A stretch of DNA of 64,000 nucleotides from Roseovarius sp. (lineage in GTDB: Bacteria; Pseudomonadota; Alphaproteobacteria; Rhodobacterales; Rhodobacteraceae). Made by a program: the position numbers and the translations under genes. How positions within the stretch are numbered: the first letter of the stretch is position 1; each line of letters opens with the position of its first letter. Shown here piece after piece: positions 58,438 to 64,000 of the stretch. Below the pieces are notes generated by a model. That model was not told the DNA's origin. It searched no databases and saw nothing but the letters and a program-made list of their open reading frames with translations. The stretch is from contig JAOSKR010000003.1 of NCBI GenBank assembly GCA_027493545.1, forward strand, positions 553,360 through 617,359, read 5' to 3'.

Positions 58438-58917
58438 GTGGTCAAGCAGCGTCGGGACGCGGCGCTGAAGGCGCTCGTCGAGGGGGTGCCCTACATCGGG
58501 TTTCTGGGTATCGAATTCGAGCGCCGCGGTGACGAACTGACGGCGATCATGCCGTTTCAGGAGATGCTGATCGGCAACCCCGCGCTGCCGGCGCTGCATG
58601 GCGGCGCGACGGCGGCGTTTCTCGAGGTGTCGGCGATCATCGGGCTGAGCTGGTCGCTCCTGTGGGACGAGATCGAGGGCGGCACGCTCGATCCCGACAC
58701 GCTGCTGCTCGGCGATTTGCCGCGCCTGCCAAGGACGGTTTCCTTTACCGTCGACTATCTGCGCTCGGGCCTGCCGCGGGATGCCTATGCCCGTGCCCGC
58801 GTCAACCGCTCGGGGCGGCGCTATGCCAGCGTGCATGTCGAGGCCTGGCAGGACAACCGCGCGCGCCCCTTCGCCCAGGCGACGGGGAATTTCGTCATGC
58901 CGCGTGGGGATGGCTGA
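58438..58917 (+). CDS. Second PaaI-type hotdog thioesterase, start uncertain
   Basis: 159 aa from GTG 58438. VEGVPYIGFLGIEFERRGDE, LPALHGGATAAFLEVSAIIG and RTVSFTVDYLRSGLPRDAYA define a hotdog fold. The gene probably really begins at ATG 58407, which overlaps the first thioesterase stop (TGATGG). That ATG is out of frame by one base, and the in-frame sequence PARAPEPVQVVKQRRDAALK looks like the missing N-terminus. The long gene and an indel near 58408-58420 are therefore likely. It overlaps the MATE gene start by 8 bp. Confidence 0.85.
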   Translation: MVKQRRDAALKALVEGVPYIGFLGIEFERRGDELTAIMPFQEMLIGNPALPALHGGATAAFLEVSAIIGLSWSLLWDEIEGGTLDPDTLLLGDLPRLPRTVSFTVDYLRSGLPRDAYARARVNRSGRRYASVHVEAWQDNRARPFAQATGNFVMPRGDG

Positions 58918-60242
58918 GGCGCCGGCACGGGCGCTGACCCATTCCCGGGTTCTGAGGATCGCCCTGCCGGTGGTGATCTCGAACGTCACCGTCCCGCTGA
59001 TCGGCGTGGTCGATACCGGCGTGGTGGGACAGATGGGTGCAGCCGCACCCATCGGCGCAGTGGGCATGGGCGCGATGATCCTGACCGCCGTCTACTGGAT
59101 TTTCGGTTTTCTGCGCATGGGCACCACCGGGCTGACCAGCCAGGCATTCGGGGCCGGACAGGGCGGCGAGGTCGCGGCGCTGCTGACACGCGTGTTGTTG
59201 GTGGGTCTGGGCGCGGGGACGGCGCTCATCGCTGTGCAGGTTCCGGTCTTTGCCGCCGCCTTTGCCCTGGCGCCGGCCAGCGCCGAGGCCGAGGCACTGG
59301 CGCGCGACTACATGGCGGTCCGGGTGTGGAGCGCGCCGGCGATGATCGCGCTTTTCGGCGTGACCGGCTGGCTGATCGCGCAGGAGCGCACCGGCGCGGT
59401 GCTGGCGGTGCAGGTGGCGATGAACGGGCTCAATGTCGGGCTCGATCTGTGGTTCGTGCTGGGGCTGGGCTGGGGGTGACGGGCGTCGCCTGGGCCAGCT
59501 TTGCCGCCGAATGGTCGGGACTGGCGCTGGGGCTGTGGCTGTGCCGGGGCGCGTTCGCGGTGCCGGCCTGGCGCGACTGGCCGCGGGTCTTCGACCCCGA
59601 ACGGCTGAGGCGCATGGCCGCCGTCAACCGCGACATCCTGCTGCGCTCGCTGATGCTGCAGGTGATCTTCGTCTCGTTCGTCTTCGTCGGCAGCGGGTTC
59701 GGCGACGTGACGCTCGCGGCCAACCAGGTGCTGCTGCAGTTTCTCAGCGTATCGGCCTTCGGGCTCGACGGTTTCGCCTTCGCCGCCGAGGCGCTGGTCG
59801 GTCAGGCGGTGGGGCGCGGCGACGTCGCGGCGCTGCGGCGCGGGGCGCTGCTGGCCGGGTTCTGGGGGCTCGTCGTGACCGCTGCGCTGGCGCTGGCCTT
59901 TGCCGTCTTCGGCCCCGCGATCGTCGCGCTGATGACCACCGCGCCCGAGGTGCGGGCGGCGGCGCAGGGATACCGGTCTATGTCGCGCTGGCGCCGCTGC
60001 TGGGGCTCGCGCCGTTCATGCTCGACGGCATCTTCATCGGCGCCACGCGGGCGCGGGACATGCGCGACATGATGGCCCTGAGCCTTGCGGTCTATGTCGG
60101 CGCGGTGCTGGCGCTGGCGCCGGGGCTGGGCAATCACGGGCTGTGGATCGCGCTTTTGCTGAGCTATGTCGCCCGGGCGGTGACGCTGGGGCTGCGCTAT
60201 CCGGCGCTGGAACGCGCCGTGGGCGGCGGCGGCGCGGCATGA
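58910..60242 (+). CDS. MATE-family efflux transporter (DinF-like), two frameshifts
   Basis: About 444 aa, 12 helices. VLRIALPVVISNVTVPLIGV, VDTGVVGQMGAAAPIGAVGM and FLRMGTTGLTSQAFGAGQGG mark the first half; NRDILLRSLMLQVIFVSFVF and GFAFAAEALVGQAVGRGDVA the second. Breaks: the G5 run at 59472-59476 (six G give GLGWGVTGVAWASF), and about 59970-59982 (before VYVALAPLLGLAPFMLDGIF). It exports organic compounds with sodium or protons. Start ATG 58910 overlaps the thioesterase gene by 8 bp. Confidence 0.9.
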
Positions 60243-60332
60243 ATTTGATCAAGTTTCATGTCAGGGGGTGGCGAATCCGCCGCGCGCGGCTGAAAGTCCG
60301 CTCCGCTGACCCTTCGTGACAGGAGCCTTGCC

Positions 60333-61349
60333 ATGTCCAACCGCCCCATCCGCCTCGCCATCAACGGTTTCGGGCGTATCGGCCGGACGCTGACGCGCAT
60401 CCTGCTGCGCAACGGGGCGGAGCGGGGGGCGGAGTTCGAAATCGTGCTCATCAACGAGATCGAACCACTCGAGACCTGCGCCTATCTCTTTCAGTACGAC
60501 AGCGTCTACGGCCCCTGGCCCGAAGAGGTCGTCGCCGGCGACCGCTCGCTGCTGGTCAACGGCCGCGCGATCCCGTTTCGTGCCGAGCCGGACCTCAGCG
60601 CGCTCGACCTCTCCGGGGTCGACCTCGTGTTGGAGTGCACCGGGATGGGCGGCGCCCGCGCGGTGGCCGAACGCGGACTGGCGGCGGGTGCCGGCGCGGT
60701 GCTGGTCTCGGGGCCTTCGGCCGAGGCCGACATCACCCTGGTGATGGGCGCCAACGAGGACCGGCTCGGGGCCGAGCGGATCGTGTCGAACGCGTCCTGC
60801 ACCACCAACGCGCTGGCGCCGCTGGCGCGGCTGATCGACGACGCCTTCGGGCTGGAAAGCGGGCAGATGACCACGGTGCATTGCTATACCGGCAGCCAGC
60901 CCACCGTCGACAAGCCCCGCGGCGCCCCCGAGCGCAGCCGCGCGGCGGCGTTGTCGATGGTGCCCACCACCACCAGCGCCCAGGCCCAGACCGGACTGGT
61001 GCTGCCGCACCTGAAGGGCCGGATCGAGGCGCGCGCGATCCGCGTGCCCACCGCCAGCGTCTCGGCCATCGACCTGACGGTGGTGACCCGTGCGCCGGCG
61101 AGCGTCGCGTCGGTGAATGCGGTGCTCAGGGCGGCGGCCGAGACCTCGCCCGTCTTCGGCTGGACCGAAAAGCCGCTGGTCAGCGCCGATCTGCGCGGGC
61201 GCCCGGAATCGGTGGTGATGGTCGGGCCCGAGACCTCGGTTTCGCGCGGGGGGCTGTTGCGGGTCTTCGGCTGGTACGACAACGAATGGGGCTTTTCCTG
61301 CCGGATGCTCGACATGGCACGGCTGATGGCGCGGCGCGCGGCGGGGTGA
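60333..61349 (+). CDS. gap: Glyceraldehyde-3-phosphate dehydrogenase-like enzyme, atypical
   Basis: 338 aa, intact. NAD site IRLAINGFGRIGRTLTRILL, catalytic C156 in SNASCTTNALAPLARLIDDA, and the end FGWYDNEWGFSCRMLDMARL. Deviations: the Cys normally four after the catalytic one (CTTNC) is Ala, and the phosphate-binding STGAAK region reads TTTSAQAQTG. RVPTASVSAIDLTV with SVNAVLRAAAETSPVFG recalls erythrose-4-phosphate dehydrogenase (Epd) as much as GAPDH. It may be a paralogue with a different phosphate substrate; no other glycolytic gene is near. AGGAGCCTTGCC precedes the start. Confidence 0.85.
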   Translation: MSNRPIRLAINGFGRIGRTLTRILLRNGAERGAEFEIVLINEIEPLETCAYLFQYDSVYGPWPEEVVAGDRSLLVNGRAIPFRAEPDLSALDLSGVDLVLECTGMGGARAVAERGLAAGAGAVLVSGPSAEADITLVMGANEDRLGAERIVSNASCTTNALAPLARLIDDAFGLESGQMTTVHCYTGSQPTVDKPRGAPERSRAAALSMVPTTTSAQAQTGLVLPHLKGRIEARAIRVPTASVSAIDLTVVTRAPASVASVNAVLRAAAETSPVFGWTEKPLVSADLRGRPESVVMVGPETSVSRGGLLRVFGWYDNEWGFSCRMLDMARLMARRAAG

Positions 61350-61715
61350 GGCGGGCAGGGGCGGTCTGAGGGATGAGGCCGGCCGCGGATGGCGTGGCAC
61401 GCGCCGTTCACGGACGGTCGGGGGATCGGGTTTTGCGGTAGGGCAGCGGCCGCCGAGGTGGGCGCGAAGCGCCCGCCTGTGGGGCGGGCGGGCGCTGCCC
61501 GGCGGTTCCCGCCGGGCGAAACGGCCGCGAAGGGCGTGCCCTGCTCCGAAGAATTCATGGAAGGGACGGGCGCGCCATCTTTTCGACGCTGCTCCCATTT
61601 CTCTTTCGTCAGCCACGCGCCAACTGCCCCCCACTAACGGCGCGTTCCGCACCACCCGCGGCCGGCTTGCGCCAAGACGCGGCGAGCTGTTGCCCGGTGA
61701 ACTGGCCGCTCCCGC
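61350..61715 (+). other. Intergenic stretch rich in hairpins after gap
   Basis: 366 bp at a convergent junction. GGGCGC-GAA-GCGCCC (61460-61474) and CCCGGCGG-TTC-CCGCCGGG (61498-61516) are perfect short hairpins in a run of GC-rich sequence, probably 3' structures for gap. No gene was recognised in the remainder. Confidence 0.5.
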
Positions 61716-62327
61716 TCAGCCTCGGCACATCCCCTTGATGGTGGCGGCATGAACGGGATCGGCCGCCAGCGTGTCGGTGGCAAGCCCCCGCGCGGTCTCG
61801 ATCAGCGTGCCGGGCTCGGCGATCAGGTCGAAAAGCCCCCAGGCGAGCGCCGTATCAGCGTCGATCCTGTGCCCCGCCATCAGCAGCATCCGCGCCCGCG
61901 CCGGGCCGATCAGGCGCACCAGCCGCCCCGGATCGGAGGGTTGCGGCAGAAATCCCAGCCTCATCACCGGGTAAAACGCCTTGGCCCCCGGCACCGCGAC
62001 GCGCAGATCGCACGCCAGCACCATGCCCATGGCGCCGCCGGCCACCGTGCCGTTGAGCGCCGCGATGGTCAGCCCCGGCAGCCCGGCGATCGCCCCCGAG
62101 AGCCGCTCCCAGAGCGGGCTGGTGGCGAGTCCGGCGCGCGCCGCCTCAAGATCGGCGCCGGCGGAAAAGACCCCGCCCGCCCCGGTCAGGATCAGCGCGC
62201 GCGCCTCGGTGGCGACCTCGGCGATCCCGGCCAGGTCGGCCACCATCGCCTCGGTCAGCGAATTGGCCTTGTCCGGCCGGTCGATGGTCGCGGTCCAGAG
62301 CCCGCCCTCCTTGTCGAGCCGGATCAT
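61716..62327 (-). CDS. Enoyl-CoA hydratase/isomerase family protein
   Basis: 203 aa, short for a crotonase (usually about 260). TIDRPDKANSLTEAMVADLA, LILTGAGGVFSAGADLEAAR (oxyanion hole) and LNGTVAGGAMGMVLACDLRV (second oxyanion residue) are present. The C-terminal dimerisation helices are shortened and end TIKGMCRG. The Glu expected for hydratase activity in the GAMGMVLACDLRV-AxPGAKF region is not obvious, so the chemistry is open. It overlaps the SDR gene by 4 bp (62324-62327). Confidence 0.85.
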   Translation of the reverse strand: MIRLDKEGGLWTATIDRPDKANSLTEAMVADLAGIAEVATEARALILTGAGGVFSAGADLEAARAGLATSPLWERLSGAIAGLPGLTIAALNGTVAGGAMGMVLACDLRVAVPGAKAFYPVMRLGFLPQPSDPGRLVRLIGPARARMLLMAGHRIDADTALAWGLFDLIAEPGTLIETARGLATDTLAADPVHAATIKGMCRG

Positions 62328-63085
62328 GCCAGCCCTGCCCGGGCGCGGATCGCCGCGTCGCGCAGGCTGATCTCGGTACCGATGAACTCGTCGGCATCGG
62401 GCGTGCACATCCACAAAAGCGCCCGCGCCGGCCATTCGGGGGGAATGTGGTCCTCCCAGTCGAGTTGCGAGACCGGGTTGACGCCGCTCGCCTTGATGGT
62501 GCGCTGCATCTCGGTGGCCACGGTGCCCGGGCTGAGCCCCATCGCCCGGATGCCGTGCGCGCGCCCCTCCAGATCGGCCGCGCGGGTCAGCATCGCCGCG
62601 CCCGCCTTGGAGGCGCAATATGCGCTCCAGCCCTCGAGCGGGGCATGCGCGGCGCCTGAGCTCACGGTCAGCACGGTGCCCCCGCCGGCGGCCTTCATCA
62701 CCGGCAGCGCGGCGCGCATGCCGTGAAAGACGCCCTTGAGGTTGACGTCGATGGCCTTGCCCCAGCTTTCGGGATCGGCGGCGTCGATCGGCGAGATGGG
62801 TTCGATCACCCCGGCATTGCCGATCAGCACGTCGAGCCCGCCGAACGCGGTGCGACAGGCCTCGACCGCCGCCGCCACCTCCCGGTAGCGGCCGACGTCG
62901 CAGGGGATGGCGACGGCATCCCGGCCGATCTCGCCGGCGAGCGCCGCGATGGCCTCGCCGTTGCGGGCGGCAAGCGCCACCCTTGCCCCGGCCGCCGCGA
63001 ACGCGCGCGCCGCCGCCGCGCCGATCCCGCGGCTGGCGCCGGTGATCAGCACCGCCTTGCCTGTCACCGATTGGGTCATGGTCAT
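62324..63085 (-). CDS. Short-chain dehydrogenase/reductase (SDR)
   Basis: 253 aa. Cofactor motif LITGASRGIGAAAARAFAAA, LIGNAGVIEP (NAG), VLTVSSGAAHAPLEG with the catalytic Ser, and YCASKAGAAML giving Tyr-x-x-x-Lys. The loop after the first strand has R rather than acidic residues (LAARNGEA), compatible with NADP(H). AAGGACGAC precedes ATG 63085; ATG 63079 is an alternative. It is operonic with the crotonase, as for a two-step acyl or hydroxy-acid conversion. Confidence 0.9.
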   Translation of the reverse strand: MTMTQSVTGKAVLITGASRGIGAAAARAFAAAGARVALAARNGEAIAALAGEIGRDAVAIPCDVGRYREVAAAVEACRTAFGGLDVLIGNAGVIEPISPIDAADPESWGKAIDVNLKGVFHGMRAALPVMKAAGGGTVLTVSSGAAHAPLEGWSAYCASKAGAAMLTRAADLEGRAHGIRAMGLSPGTVATEMQRTIKASGVNPVSQLDWEDHIPPEWPARALLWMCTPDADEFIGTEISLRDAAIRARAGLA

Positions 63086-63208
63086 GTCGTCCTTTCCCTT
63101 CCTTGCCGGCGCCATACTCGCGACCATGACACAAAAGGCAAGTATCGCTTGACCCGTCCGGTGCTTGAGCGGAAGCTGGGACGCAAATTCGAAACAGAAG
63201 GGTTGAAC

Positions 63209-64000
63209 ATGGCATTTCCCCAAAAGCGCGTCGCCGCGGCAGCGGCGCTCTGCGGCTTTCTCGGCGCGTCCGCGGCCGTGGCCGATGTCACCGCCGAACA
63301 GGTCTGGGCCGACTGGCGCGACTACATCGCCGGTGCCGGCTATGAGGTGGATGCGGTCGAGACGCGCTCGGGCGACCGGCTGACCGTGAGCGGGACGGTG
63401 ATGTCGTTCGTCATCCCCGAGGAGGACAGTACCGTCACCCTGAGCATGGGCGACATGGTCTTTGTCGACCGGGGCGACGGCACCGTGGCGATCGAAATTC
63501 CCCCGAACCTGCCGATCGGGATCATGGTCTCGGGCCCCGAGGGCGATCAGGCCGATATCGGGCTCAACTACGCCACGCGCGGGCTTTCGGTGATCGTCGC
63601 CGGCAATCCCGGCGACATGAGCTATACCTACTCCGCCGCCAACCTGACGATGACGCTGGAAAGCCTCATGGTCGAGGGTGAAGAGGTCGACATGGCCACC
63701 TTCGGCACCGCAAGGTTCGAAATCGCCGACATCGCCGGTTCGACCCAGATGGTGGTGGACGAATTGCGCCGGGCGACGCAGAAGGTCACCACCGGGGCGC
63801 TGAGCTATCTGGTCGATTTCAAGGATCCTGAGGGCGGCGACGGCCGCCTGGTCGTCAAGGGTGGTGCCGACGCGATGGATTTCCGCGGCACCGTCAGCCT
63901 GCCGCACGAGATGGACGCGAGCGACATGGCGCGGATGCTCATGGACGGCTTCGCCTTCGACGGCAAGTTCTCGATCGACAACAGCACCACCGACTTCAAT
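63209..64000 (+). CDS. DUF2125-like exported protein (3' end outside window)
   Basis: The frame is open from ATG 63209 to the last base (264 codons). Signal peptide MAFPQKRVAAAAALCGFLGA with cleavage near AVA-DVT, then DVTAEQVWADWRDYIAGAGY, typical of DUF2125 proteins of Rhodobacterales. The rest is strand-rich and acidic (GDRLTVSGTVMSFVIPEEDS, NLPIGIMVSGPEGDQADIGL). GAAGGGTTGAAC gives a good start. It is probably periplasmic; the function is unknown. No frame break is visible in the part shown. Confidence 0.8.
   Translation, partial: MAFPQKRVAAAAALCGFLGASAAVADVTAEQVWADWRDYIAGAGYEVDAVETRSGDRLTVSGTVMSFVIPEEDSTVTLSMGDMVFVDRGDGTVAIEIPPNLPIGIMVSGPEGDQADIGLNYATRGLSVIVAGNPGDMSYTYSAANLTMTLESLMVEGEEVDMATFGTARFEIADIAGSTQMVVDELRRATQKVTTGALSYLVDFKDPEGGDGRLVVKGGADAMDFRGTVSLPHEMDASDMARMLMDGFAFDGKFSIDNSTTDFN

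Overview
The window looks like a chromosomal segment of a high-GC alphaproteobacterium, most likely a member of the Rhodobacterales (Rhodobacteraceae/Paracoccaceae). The evidence is the base composition, the short-form hisG with hisZ directly behind hisS, the adenosylcobalamin-dependent NrdJ, the two-gene pntA/pntB transhydrogenase, DUF1489/DUF938/DUF3422/DUF2125 proteins, TRAP transporters and a roseobacter-style beta-oxidation cluster. I cannot name the genus. No rRNA, tRNA, CRISPR array, prophage or intact insertion sequence was seen.

Layout. 1-13 kb: end of a 5-oxoprolinase-type enzyme, an unknown protein, aminopeptidase pepN, a class-I-amidotransferase-like hydrolase, a small membrane methyltransferase-like protein, pntAB, a DUF3422 membrane protein and a GH25 muramidase. 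13-19 kb (minus strand): a BMP-family (nucleoside-type) ABC importer with ATPase, two permeases and a binding protein, followed by a DUF938 methyltransferase and the GH25 gene. 19-26 kb: dnaE, slyX and the hisS-hisZ-hisG operon. 26-30.4 kb: an outer-membrane beta-barrel, a small unknown gene, a DUF1489 gene and nrdJ. 30.4-47.5 kb is more accessory: a DctPQM TRAP importer, an IS6-like remnant, a stress group (coiled-coil protein, host-attachment-type protein, HPF/cold-shock fusion), an ArsR-rhodanese/ProXp-ala/PLP-enzyme operon, a LysR gene beside an HMA chaperone and a P1B ATPase, and a quinone-detoxification-type set (VOC dioxygenase, DoxX, WrbA) divergent from a second LysR gene. 47.7-58.9 kb: acyl-CoA synthetase, sulfotransferase, fadJ, thiolase, GST, a 70-aa protein, acyl-CoA dehydrogenase, a truncated merR and two hotdog thioesterases. 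59-64 kb: a MATE transporter, an unusual GAPDH-like enzyme, enoyl-CoA hydratase, an SDR and the start of a DUF2125 protein.

Two things dominate. First, about 20 conserved genes are broken by single-base indels, often in A5 or G5/G6 runs. Restoring one base gives continuous family-like protein, so these are best read as sequencing or assembly errors, not pseudogenes. I therefore annotate full gene spans across the frame breaks, and those spans need not be multiples of three. Second, three copies of an intergenic element of about 130-170 bp, with imperfect inverted ends and a perfect internal hairpin, are scattered through the window. Their end sequences differ between copies but match within copies 2 and 3, which suggests a maintained palindromic (MITE-like or RNA-structured) repeat.
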